From Cristatella mucedo (Eukaryota; Bryozoa; Phylactolaemata; Cristatellidae): a stretch of 32,500 nt of DNA. Below the pieces are notes generated by a model. The model was given only the letters and a program-made list of their open reading frames with translations, was not told the DNA's origin and did no database searches. The stretch lies in the NCBI GenBank assembly GCA_009760855.2, contig WPIO01000089.1, positions 932,501 to 965,000 on the forward strand, read 5' to 3'. The position numbers and the translations under genes were made by a program. This document shows positions 1 through 9,840 of this stretch, one piece after another; positions within the stretch are counted from its first letter, which is position 1; the number at the start of each line of letters is the position of its first letter.

Positions 1-121
1 TGTAGCCGTGTGTGTGGCCGTGTAGCTGTGTGTGTGTAGCCGTGTGTGTGTGAGACCATGTAGCCGTGTGTGTGTGTGGCCGTGTAGCTGTGTGTGTGGC
101 CGTGTAGCCGTGTGTGTGGCC
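1..121. repeat. Imperfect GT-rich tandem repeat
   Basis: Irregular alternation of GTGTGTG with GGCCGTGTAGC or TAGCCG, unit roughly 10-20 bases. It continues off the left edge, so its full size is unknown. Confidence 0.85.
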
Positions 122-1310
122 GCTATTGTATAGCTTCCTGTTCCTTTGCCGCACTGACTGATTGTTCAACGACGGTACTCACGGGTGCAGACGGTTGGTA
201 CTCGAAAAAAATGCCAGATGCCGTCTGCACGGCATCGAATAGCCAGACAGAGGACCCCCTCTGTCTGTCATGACCGTGCTACTAGTGCTGGGGGTGGGGA
301 GGAGTACCTAAAATGAACGCGTGCTGTGATTGAGGCTCCGTAGGGGCAGTCACACGCCAAACTAGATGCGATTGTGCAAGTCAAAGTGCCCAACCGGATG
401 TCCAGCAAGACCGGCCAGGGCTGTCCAGCCTGAGCATCTATGCTGCCGAAGCGGCAGCCCGGTTCTTCTCTCAGGTCTTGTCTAGACCAAGCTAGCGAAA
501 TTCGCATTCGAACTTAAACTCTGTCCATCGACTATCTGTAGCTGCAATGATTTCGGCCGACCAAGTTAGTTCTCTCCGTGGAAAAAATAGGCTGGACACA
601 GCCGTCAAAAAAGTTTAGCTGATTCATCAGCCTCGTTTTTATTTCGGTAGAAGAGCCCTAATGGCTATCACCACCACCGCGACTTGCAGTGGGCAATGAA
701 GGACCGTCCGCTGGGGGACTTGTGGAGAGCCTGCACCTCACATCTGAACTAAGATCAAGGGGCAATACGTGGTTACCTTGACTACCACTCGGCGGTGTCC
801 GCAACGAAAAAAGCCAAGTACACTGCTTGCCACTATAAGCCAAAGTAGCGGCTAGGAATACTGACTCCGCTCGTGCAATGCATCGGGCTGCGAAACAGTG
901 CGCCGGATTAATGTCACTCTGCGAACGCGGCGGCGCCGTCAACTTGTAAATGGGCAATGGCACTCGCCGGATTTCACCCGAATGCTCAAGCAAATCTCTG
1001 GCATTTCCTGATATCTCTCGGTGGCTTATCCATTGTGACGGTGGGAGGCTCGAGCCGGATTTAGGGTCTGCCTGCAATAATGGTCGCAGCTCGACGCCTG
1101 AGTGGAGCAAGGATCTCAAACCTGGCGACAGTTCGGCTCCGGACGCCCAGCAACCGCGAGATATCCCAGCTAGAGACAGCGATCCCAGCAACCCCGAGAT
1201 ATCCCAGCGATCCCAGCTACAGACAGCGATAAACAGGAGTCGGATTCTGCCCGTGTGACCCGCCGCCCCAGCCACCAACGTAGCACACGATACTAGTTTC
1301 CCAACAATTG
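122..1310. other. No recognised gene
   Basis: Open frames exist on both strands (for example 658-1278 minus) but none shows a recognisable domain, and opposite-strand frames overlap. Around 1147-1229 a segment containing GAGATATCCCAGC and ACAGCGAT is present twice, a small imperfect duplication. I see nothing else. Confidence 0.5.
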
Positions 1311-1975
1311 TCTAGATTAGCTGAAGCTGAGTGCAGGTGGTGTAACTGCAGGAAAGAGGACGAAGGCCGAAACCCCCAAACGGAAGTGGCGCTTCGATCA
1401 AAGATCTGGGCGCTGGGTCGCGATTGGAAGCTACGCATTGACTTTAAGGTTTTATATCTCACCTTTAGGACCCTATATTTTTTGGCTCCAGCCGACCTAT
1501 CAGATCTACTCCTCTACCAGGCTAAGCATTGTAAGATATCGCTTTTCGGAATCTAATTTTTTTGCCCGAACCTCGTACAAATCTCAAACCCTTTGCAGAC
1601 CATGCTTTTAGTTCGCATGCTTTCAAAGCCTGGAACTCACTCCTGACTTGCGTCACAACGTCCCCTTACTTGACCACATTTAAAAATAAACTAAAATCAT
1701 ATTTATGTATCACAGAATTTAGTGGGACCCCGTGACTCGTCCTTTATGTGCTTGTGCGTGCTGACATTGTTGCATGCTGCCACTAACCACACTTGCATTC
1801 TGACCCTGTGCATTTCACCCCTAAACATGTTGTTCTTGTTTATTGAGCATGCTACCACTAACCGCGCGATCGTGCTTCCTTTGCAGCAAATGTAAAGTGC
1901 TCATAAAGAGATCGAGTTCTCCGAGGGCGCTATAGCAAATGTATTATTGTTATTGTTATTATTATTTATGCAATC
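1310..1975 (+). mobile_element. LINE fragment A (L2/CR1-like 3' end), degraded
   Basis: From about 1430 the sequence follows the better-preserved copy at 6500-7396: RIDFKVL, LAP-x-DLS, the TNLK-like region, AWNSL in a broken frame, then the 3' UTR ending with the tail hairpin (AAAGTGCTC...GAGGGCGCTATA) and an ATT-rich end. Several frame breaks make it non-coding. The 5' boundary is fuzzy. Confidence 0.75.
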
Positions 1976-2248
1976 CTTGTCCAACTAAAGAAAATCGGAG
2001 GGAATTACTCGAGAGCCAAAGCGCGACAGAGACCTGTGCATAGAAATCAATGCAGGAGGATACAATTTAAGAGAAAGTAGCGAATGAAAGGTCTAAGTAC
2101 GGGTAAGCACCCGTGTGGGGGGAAGAAATGATACAAAATAGAAAGGTCAAAGATTGTGTCAAGACAAGGAGCGTAACGCAGCGTCTGAAAAATGTAAAGG
2201 TGCTGATTGAACGGGTGAGCCGCAGCGTGTCTGACCCTCTGCAAAGCT

Positions 2249-2410
2249 GGTTTAGCCCAGTGGTTAAGAGGCTCGCCCGGACCAAGGTCAAGGTGAATTT
2301 ATTTAGTGACCGTGGTCGTGGGCTCGAGCCCCCGAGGCATATGTGAAGCGCTTGTATAGTGATTAAGTTATCTTAGGGCGCTATACAAATAAATTATATA
2401 AATAAATATA
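2249..2410 (+). mobile_element. tRNA-derived SINE with LINE-like 3' tail
   Basis: A pol III box A-like TAGCCCAGTGG (2253-2263) and a box B-like GGGCTCGAGCCCC (2320-2332) form a tRNA-like head. About 10 bases later the sequence becomes GAAGCGCTTGTATAG...TTAGGGCGCTATAC and an A/T-rich end, the same layout as the 3' tail of the LINE copies here. This is the expected structure of a SINE mobilised by a partner LINE. Confidence 0.7.
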
Positions 2411-2444
2411 TAAATATATATGTATCCCTGCAAGGAAGGGTCGC

Positions 2445-2745
2445 GCGTTTTGTGGCGGGCTTCCGGTGGTGTAGGTTCCAACTGTGGCAACTGCGACGCT
2501 CATGACAGACAAGCCTAGCTGCAGAGTTTTGCACCAGCTCTAAGTGGCTGATTGCACAGGCCAGCAAGCAGTGAGTTAGAGAAGTCAAGACGGGATGTCA
2601 CAAATGCATGGACCAATTTAGATGCGGTATCCCATTATGAACAAGCCCAAATTTTAGAAACGCTTTGTAACTGAAAGTAGGCAGACTTGACTGTGGAACT
2701 GATGGGATCGTTTGAGGAAAGGTCACTTTAGAACACATAGATTTC
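2445..2745 (-). mobile_element. LINE fragment B
   Basis: Minus-strand fragment matching the central part of the LINE 3' coding region: the reverse complement contains TTAGAGCTGGTGCAAAACTC, equivalent to LELVQNSAARLVCHERRSC, with the upstream VHAFVT region. Both ends are truncated; the 3' UTR and tail are missing. It shares about 50 bases of extra upstream sequence with fragment E. Confidence 0.75.
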
Positions 2746-3150
2746 TTGCAGATTCAACAGCAAATATGCTGGCAGATCCTCTGCAACGTCCCGTTGCAAC
2801 GATCGTTAGTCCGCGGCGGCGGCAACCCACCGTCTCCGACGTAAGCTAATGTCCGCGCCAAGGTCCCACGGGATTTCCGCCGAATTTTCTCCACATTTGC
2901 TCCTCTGTTATCAAATCGCTTTCTTTGCCTATCACTAGAAAGACGAATCACGTGTGCACGAGACTAGCACACTTAAAATCTTTCGTATTTGCTTGCGAAA
3001 CGATGTGCTCTATATGCGACGCCACTGCAGATGCACATTTATCGCACTGGCACGCCGATGACCCAAATAAAAAAACGATATTGCGCAGCTGTTAAAGAGT
3101 CAAGCTCTGTCGCCGGCAGAGCATTAGTCGACCTGAGCGCGCTGCCCTCC

Positions 3151-3385
3151 AGCCTGAACGAAAGCACTGCTCGCTGTTCTGAGAGGCTCTGCCCCCCAGC
3201 CTGAATGAAAGCACTGCTCGCTGTTCTGAGAGGTTCTGCCCTCAAGGCTAAATGGAAGCGCTGTTCGATATTTTGAAAGGCTCTGCCCTCCAGCCTGAAT
3301 GAAAGCACTGCTTGCTGTTCTGAGAGGTTCTGCCCTTCAGCCTGAATGAAAGCACTGCTCGCTGTTCTGAGAGGCGCTGCCACGA
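3151..3385. repeat. 47-bp minisatellite, five units
   Basis: Units start at 3151, 3198, 3245, 3292 and 3339, an exact 47-base spacing. The core is AGCCTGAATGAAAGCACTGC followed by TCGCTGTTCTGAGAGG and TCTGCCC. The third unit is the most diverged. The unit length is not a multiple of three, so minus-strand open frames across it are not evidence of a protein. Confidence 0.95.
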
Positions 3386-3929
3386 CGGTATCTGTGGGCG
3401 CGACGTGAGCTCGCTTACGGCAGGCGCAGCCAATGAATTTCCTTTCTCAATTTAGACGTAACTTTTCCGGGAGAATTTCCCAAATAAGCAGGTGCAGCAT
3501 ACAGGTCAAAATAAGATAATTTAGTAGAGGACAGCTCCATTGGGGGAGGTTTCACTGCATCCTCTAGTGACGCACATTAAAGCAACACTTTCTAAAAAAA
3601 ATACCAGCACTCGTGACTTAATTTTTTTTGTTGGATAATTAGACTTTCGAATATATTCTTCCACAAGTATAACGTTGCAAAGCGATGCCGAATGTGTGCC
3701 GAAGCAACACATCCACAATGCTGTATTTCATGCACCGCCATAAAAGAAAGTTCGCCTTCAGCATGACAGCCTAACTGTACCATAACTTCGCCCGAAAGTT
3801 GGCGGAACTAAGAGCACTTCAGATTGGTTCAGCTAGCATTGCTCAGGTGACGTCTGCCAGGACGCTGGGTGTGTACTATTCCACAGCGACCGTTTCAGCT
3901 CATTTCCTCCGCTACCGAGTAGGCTGTAG

Positions 3930-4765
3930 TACATGCTTTCACTTTCAGTTAAAAGGCGCGTTGCCAAAACCACGGCCTGCTTAGATAAAAGTGCGATAGC
4001 CAAACTAGTTCATGCATTCGTGACATCGTCTCTAGATAATTGTAATTCCCTTTATCAGGACTCTCGATCTGCGCCCTTAACCATTGATAACTGGTACAAA
4101 ACTTATGGGCTCGTCAGGTCTTCCACCAACGGCGTAGCTGCAACATCAGTCCACTCCTGTCTTAGCTGCACCGGCTCACGATCAAGAATCGAATCAATTT
4201 AAGGATCCTCTCCCTAGCTCATAGGTCGTTTGACTCGCTTGTGCCAGCCTTGACCACTAATCCACTTATTTTTGCTCCTTCAGTCACGTGCTCTTGCACC
4301 ATCCGCTGGTCAGCTTCCGGTCATCTCAACGTTCTTCGGATTGAAAGTTTTTGGTGACAGAGCCTTCAGATCATCTACATCAAAAGTCTGGAACTTGTTT
4401 CGGGGCACGGTCACCGCATGCAACGATCGAGTATCTTTTAAGTCTCAGATCAAAATGCTTTTGCGTACAGTCAGCTTTCTATCCGCCTCGGCGAGTTTGT
4501 CTTTTTTGTTTCGGTGTGCTTTGTATGCGTTCATGTACATAAATGATTCAGTGTATCTTACTAGCCATACGTCTTACCAATCGGGGGCGGGTCACCAATG
4601 TTTTCATGACTAATTTAGAGTGGTGGCTCAACCGCGATACTTTTTTTCCTTGACATGTTTGATGCCATCCATAACACTAATCCTCGAGTACTGATCCTCT
4701 TTTAATGACTTTTAAAACATCTGGATAGACGCTATACAAAAGACCTATAATCATTACAATTTTTA
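3930..4765 (+). mobile_element. LINE fragment C, highly degraded
   Basis: Begins with a reading frame like KTTACLDKSAIAKLVHAFVT, the same region as ACLDKDTTSKLVHAFVTSRL in copy D. It later has FGDRAFRSSTSKVWN, matching FGDRAFSSYAPTAWN. An internal stretch equivalent to NSLLTGLP onward is scrambled or deleted. It ends near 4765 with a decayed tail (GACGCTATACAAAA) and an AT-rich end. Confidence 0.72.
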
Positions 4766-6080
4766 TTACTTACCATTGGTAAGAATGGAACTTTTCCAAA
4801 CGATGTGAGTCTTGCGTAACGAGGCAGCAAGAAAACGCGAGATGCCCAGTTAAGAGCTTTGCGACGCTCGAACGTCAATACCTGAACCAATTGCAGACAC
4901 CGATCCGAAAAGTTGATAACACAGCAGCTACTAAGAATTACTGAAAAGACCTATTCGCACGCGCACAATAACCTAACTTTCGCCTGGCAGATGTGGTGTT
5001 TAGCCTTGTTAAACGTTCATAAGCGAAGCATGCGTCTGTTCAATTGAATAATGCACCATTTAGCATTCACCAAGAGCTGCGCCGTGACTCTATTTGATTA
5101 GCTTTCTCATTCTGGTCCGGTCTGATAACCGGATCGACCAGGCGACGGTATCCTGACAGCTCCGTAGCTGCGAATGTAGAGTTTCTGTATGGCAAGTAAA
5201 CGGCAGCGACGGGCGACCGTCGCAGGCTCGACGCACTGCCAATCGTAGCGACAGTCGATCAGCGGGCGGCCGGCGTGAAGCGCTGCGGCTGTGTCTGCTG
5301 TGTCTCCTTCGCGAACACGTTTCTACGGAGGAACACTAGGATCGGCGGTAGTTGAGCGTTGAGCTCGATGTTGACACCTGACCAAGCCTCCTGACGTGTT
5401 TCAAGGTGCCATGCATATCGATGTTCTGTAAATGGATTGAGTTTGCGTCATCCTCGAGTATTGGTAATACCTCTAAGCATGGCCATTTTTGGAAGCGTGT
5501 GGCGTGGTATTCCCGGATCCATCGCTTCAAAAATGCCCGGAAATGGCACGAAGAATGATCCGGATGATCCTTTTGTTGAGCAGCCGCGCTGAGCCATCCT
5601 GGGACTGGCTGCTTGCCTAACGAAAACAGCTGGAGGTCGTTTGTGGGGCGCAACCCTGAAGAGGATGGCTCACTTCATAAATGACTGCCTCGGAGCGCCA
5701 GTATACCACGAGAAGCTGTGCAAGCGCACGTTGGCTGCGGTAGCTGATCGGCAGGTCGCTTTTACTCTATGCAGCAGCCCCGCAATCCAGGTAGAGAACG
5801 ATGCATTCGTGAAATTCGGGGAGCTAATTCGTAAGCGTTCGGATCGCGAACGATCTGCACTTATTCGAAAGGTTATTTTCTGGCTAGACGTATTGCTACG
5901 CACCCGCTGTAGTGGCTCGTGAACCAATGTCCTTTGCCAAAAACGCTAAGGCGGCACATTAACGGGTACCAGTCCTAACAGCGGTCACGTATGATAGGTA
6001 CTGACTGACGTCAAGCCAGCACCTCGAAGTGCCCTCGAAGTGAAATGCCCTCGAAGTGCCTCAAATCGTAGCGAGAGTCG
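4766..6080. other. Intergenic; one unrecognised open frame
   Basis: No recognised gene. A plus-strand frame at 5641-5922 (93 codons) encodes a non-repetitive sequence with a charged RKRSDRERSALIRK segment, but it has no domain I recognise and a similar-sized frame opposes it. Around 6025-6055 a short CCTCGAAGTG motif recurs just before the GA tract. Confidence 0.4.
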
Positions 6081-6081
6081 T

Positions 6082-6161
<80 letters not shown>

Positions 6162-6168
6162 GAGAGAC
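6082..6168. repeat. (GA)n microsatellite
   Basis: Near-pure GA dinucleotide tract of about 85 bases with two GG interruptions. The SLSLSL frame on the minus strand is an artefact of the repeat. Confidence 0.97.
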
Positions 6169-6334
6169 ACGCGGATGCACGATGCACGTCTAGCGCCGAT
6201 GCCTTAGCAGACAGAGCGCGGCAGCAATCAAGAACTCACCTAAACTTAAGTAGCAAGTTTGTGTGCTTGATGCATTGGATCATGGTCATAGTCCGAATTC
6301 ACGAAGGGGCTACACATTACGCAGCTCTAGCTTT

Positions 6335-6402
6335 GATTAAATTAATTATAGTTAATTTTAATTAATATTAATTTTAATTAATATTAATTTTAATTAATTA
6401 CG
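6335..6402. repeat. AT-rich tandem/palindromic tract
   Basis: Repeated TTTTAATTAATATTAA units with a period of about 17 bases. Each unit contains the self-complementary TTAATTAA or AATATT, so the tract can form several small hairpins. Confidence 0.85.
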
Positions 6403-6499
6403 TAGCTCATCGCTTCGATTAATCACTTTTTATACAGTTTTCTAAACAGTAGATTATGACATGCTCTAGGTCTTGTAATTTAGACACTCCCCAATTAAT

Positions 6500-7396
6500 G
6501 TCTGGCACAGTCGTGATCTGACCGATTTACCATCGAAATCTAGGTGTCATATTCCAAAGCGACCTCTCGTTAGACGACCACATCAGCTCCACAGTCAAAT
6601 CAGCCTATTTTCAGCTTCATAACATTGCTAAAATTAGGGCTTGTTTAGATAAGGATACCACGTCCAAGTTGGTCCATGCATTCGTGACATCTCGTCTCGA
6701 CTTCTGCAACTCACTGCTTACTGGCCTACCAGCATGTGCGATCAGGCGATTGCAGCTGGTGCAAAACTCTGCAGCTAGGCTTGTCTGCCGTGAGCGTCGC
6801 AGTTGCCACATTACTCCACTTCTCGCCGACCTGCACTGGTTACCAGTCAAGCAACGGATTGACTTCAAGGTTTTGTCGCTCACTTTTAGGTCTCTTCATT
6901 CTATGGCTCCAGCCTATCTTTCAGAGATACTACCCCATCAGGCAAAGCATCGTACCACTCGCTTTTCGGAATCCAACAGTCTAGAAATACCTCGTACAAA
7001 CCTTAAATCCTTTGGAGACCGTGCATTTAGCTCGTATGCTCCCACAGCCTGGAACTCCCTCCCGACCTGCATCAGAACATCCCCTGACCTGACCACATTT
7101 AAAAGAAACTTAAAAACATACCTATTTAGGACAGCATTTAGTGGGTCCTTGTGATTCGTCCTCGATGTGCTTATGCGTGCTGACACTGTTCATGCTGCCA
7201 CTAACCACATTTGCATGCTGACCCAGTGCATGTAACCCCTAACCATGTTATTCATTTTGTTTGTTTTTCAAGCATGATTTTACTTACTATTCTATTGCGT
7301 ATCACTTTGCAGCAAATGTAAAGCGCCTAGAAAGAGATTAAGTTCTCTGAGGGCGCTTTATCAAGTGCAATATTATTATTATTATTATTATTATTA
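6500..7396 (+). mobile_element. LINE fragment D: RT C-terminal region, 3' UTR and tail (best-preserved copy)
   Basis: One frame is open from 6522 to the stop at 7152-7154. It reads NLGVIFQSDLSLDDHIS, then LVHAFVTSRLDFCNSLL, GLPACAIRRLQLVQNSAARL, LADLHWLPVKQRIDFKVL, MAPAYL and AWNSLP. This is the typical C-terminal part of the reverse-transcriptase ORF in L2/CR1-like non-LTR retrotransposons. A TGA at 6519-6521 and the missing catalytic RT domain show 5' truncation. The 3' UTR ends in a hairpin-forming tail (AAGCGCCTAG...GAGGGCGCTTTA, about 7321-7365) followed by (ATT)n. The element is dead on its own but serves as the local reference copy. Confidence 0.93.
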
Positions 7397-8555
7397 CCAT
7401 GTCGACGTTTCAGTAGTGACTTCGATCAAATCGTTTCTTTTCTGAAGCTATGCAGTTACCCTCGCTAAAATGTGGCCCCTAATCCGAGGATACAGTTTTT
7501 CAACTAGTACGTAAAGCCGCTCAAAAAGCAGTGCGTCCTATATCTCCAAGTTGTTTGTCCAAGAAAAGTTAGAGGTAAGATTCAGCATTTTTTCCCCAGA
7601 AAGTGTTCAGCAATGGCTCGCCTTATAGTCCATCGATCGATCGAGTGAACGCTTGTTCCCGAGTATGGTGGTCATTAATCTATGGTAAATCGGCAAACGG
7701 GATTTCCATGGCTTCATTGTTACCTTAAAAGTGATCAAATAATGCATGCATTTATGTCAACGTCTGTAGCTCCCTGCTTGTCCACGAGAATTTAGCGCTT
7801 GGCATTCTGGAGGCGGTGCAGAATGTTTATCGTTGGATTCATCCGAATACTGTTAAGGTGGAACTATTCGGATGTGAATAGCTATTTAAGATTAATAGGA
7901 AGTGGTGCTGATTTCAGCCTTTATTGCGGTAGAGACATAGGCTAGATGTAGGAGCCAACCTTAGCGTCTCGTGTCTTCAGTCGACATACGCTTGTGCGTT
8001 GCTATGGCGTCCACGTCTCTCTTTGAGTTCGAGCCGCCTCGGTTCGAGACGCCAGGAATTGCGCTACCGAGGAACGGCCGCAACGCTTCGAGATCGGTAC
8101 GGACGAGCGTCCTCGACTAGCAGCTGCGAGATGCTTCTCCGGACAGAATCTAAAATTAGATGCAGGGCTATGGAAAGATGCCAAAGCGGTGCGAATTTAG
8201 CACATTTAGGATTTAGAATTAGCAGGGTGGATTTAACTTGCACGTTCAGGTTCAGTTTCTCGAGGGGCCTTCATATTGATTTTAAGGGGCTAATCATATT
8301 CCTAGAAGAGTTTCCGGCGAGGGACTTTCTTTTTACAGTGGCCCTGAAGACGTCTGCCGGACGAGCGGTGCACGCCTCTGCCCCGTGAAGCTCCAGACTC
8401 TTAAGTTTCGGGTGCGATTTCTACTGCGATTCCAGTTTAGTCGAGCTCTGCAAGGCTGTGCGCCCTCTGAGCGGAGCGGAAGTTCATAGAAAGCATTAAC
8501 AAATGTTTGGTGGTAACATCCGCAAGCAGCATGCATAGTGTAACCTCCTGGTACA
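7397..8555. other. No recognised gene
   Basis: Mixed-composition sequence. A plus-strand frame at 7999-8388 shows no recognisable motif; its middle is a run of imperfect ATTTAG/TTTAGAATTAG words. I see no RNA gene or element ends. Confidence 0.45.
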
Positions 8556-8559
8556 CGCA

Positions 8560-9265
8560 CACGAAGGACGAATCACAAAGACCCACTAAATGCTGTAATA
8601 AAAAGGAGCGTTTTAAACTTCTTTTTAAATGTCGTCATGTCAGAAGACGTTGTGACGTACGTCGGTAGTGCGTTCCAAGCTCTAGAAACATAAGAACTAA
8701 AGGAACGGTCTCCGACGGTTTTGAGGTTCGTACGAGCTATGGCTAAATGATTTGAGTCAGAACAGCGGGTCATGCGATTCTTCGCCTGGTGGGGGAGTAG
8801 TTGTTCTAGAGCCGTGGTACGATGCTTAGTCTGGTGGCGGACTGGTACAGATGAGTCGGCAGGAGCCCGAGAATGAAGAAACCTAAAAGTAAACGACAGA
8901 GCCTCGACGTTGATGCGCTGCTTGACTGGGAGCTAGTGCAGGTCGGCGAGAAGTGGTGCGATATGGCAATTGCGACGCTCACGAGAGATGAGCCTAGCTG
9001 CAGAGTTTTGCACCAACTTTAAGCGTCTGATTGCACAGGCCGTTAGACCAGAAAGCAGCGAGTTATAGTTGCGTCATAGAAGTCAAGACGGGCTGTCACA
9101 AATGCATGGACCAATTTAGATTTGGTAAACAAGCCCGAATTTGTGCAATGTTATGTAGCTGAAAGTAGGTAGACTTGACTGCGGAGCTTATGTGTTCGTC
9201 TAATGACGAGTCACTTTGGACTTTGGACACCTATGTCGCGTGCAGATTCAACGGAGAAATGCTAG
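8560..9265 (-). mobile_element. LINE fragment E
   Basis: Minus-strand copy whose 3' coding end reads SNHLAIARTNLKTVGDRSFSS and ends FSGSL, as in copy D. Further 5' are the LVQNSAARL- and VHAFVT-equivalent regions with frame breaks. It begins with the region shared with fragment B and lacks most of the 3' UTR. Confidence 0.85.
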
Positions 9266-9339
9266 GGCAGAGGTCGGCAAAGGTGTCGTACTTCTAGGAC
9301 GATTCAGGAGATCAAGAAGGCACACTGGGCCAGAAGAGA

Positions 9340-9376
9340 CCGCGCCCACTCCGGTGGGCCGGCGGAGTGGGCGCGG
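9340..9376. repeat. Perfect inverted repeat, 14-bp arms, 9-base loop
   Basis: Arm CCGCGCCCACTCCG (9340-9353) is exactly complementary to CGGAGTGGGCGCGG (9363-9376), with GTGGGCCGG between. The stem is very GC-rich. No gene end is recognised next to it. Confidence 0.95.
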
Positions 9377-9624
9377 CCCGACGAGCGAACAAACAAAAAG
9401 CCACAACAACTGACGCAAAGACGGCAATTATAGGGGTAGACGTGTATCGCCCCAACCCCGGCCACGCGCTTCTGTTTGTACAAGCACCTGACATCAGTTC
9501 TAAAAATAAACATGGGCAACAGTTTGAACTGAAACCAGCCGTAAAGACGGGCAGTAAAACCTCGACAGTTCAACTACTGTCCGTTCGATCTTTTGCTCTT
9601 TTTATCTTTTGATCCTTTTGATCG

Positions 9625-9700
9625 TCTTTTGCAGCAAAGTAAAGTAATGTAAAGTGCCTAGAACGAGATTGAGTTCTCTCCATGGTTCTCGCTGTTGGGA
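9625..9700 (+). mobile_element. Isolated LINE/SINE 3'-tail fragment
   Basis: GCAGCAAAGTAAAG...AAAGTGCCTAGAACGAGATT and GAGTTCTCT match the end of the LINE 3' UTR and the first half of its tail hairpin in copies A, D and F. The match stops before GGGCGCT. Confidence 0.65.
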
Positions 9701-9744
9701 TCTTAATAGAGAATGCATGACCCAACCTACGACAGTGCCGCGCC

Positions 9745-9840
9745 TAGATGAGCGGTAATAGCTCACTATGTAAGGCGGTTGCTATTCACGACCTCGGCTC
9801 CGAGGTCGTGGGTTCGAATCCTGTGGTGGGCGATCCTATA
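9745..9840 (+). mobile_element. tRNA-like SINE head or tRNA pseudogene
   Basis: A perfect box B GGTTCGAATCC lies at 9811-9821 and a box A-like TAGCTCACTAT at 9759-9769. Between them CACGACCTCGG and CCGAGGTCGTG form an 11-bp perfect inverted repeat. The acceptor and T stems do not pair well, so a functional tRNA is unlikely. No LINE-like tail follows directly. Confidence 0.5.

Noticed and set aside
1-121. Telomeric repeat
   Set aside because: The GT-rich units contain GGCCGTGTAGC and vary in length; they do not match TTAGGG-like or other standard telomere units.
3039-3433. Minus-strand frames with a repeated SSAFIQAEGQ-like peptide across the 47-bp repeat
   Set aside because: The period is not a multiple of three, so the peptide does not truly repeat in frame; openness is a by-product of a unit lacking stops.
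6500-7154. Open frame of LINE copy D as a host gene
   Set aside because: It is one of six related copies with a LINE 3' UTR and tail, lacks a start and has a stop just upstream.
9745-9840. Functional tRNA gene
   Set aside because: Box B is perfect, but the acceptor and T stems pair poorly and the central region forms one 11-bp stem.
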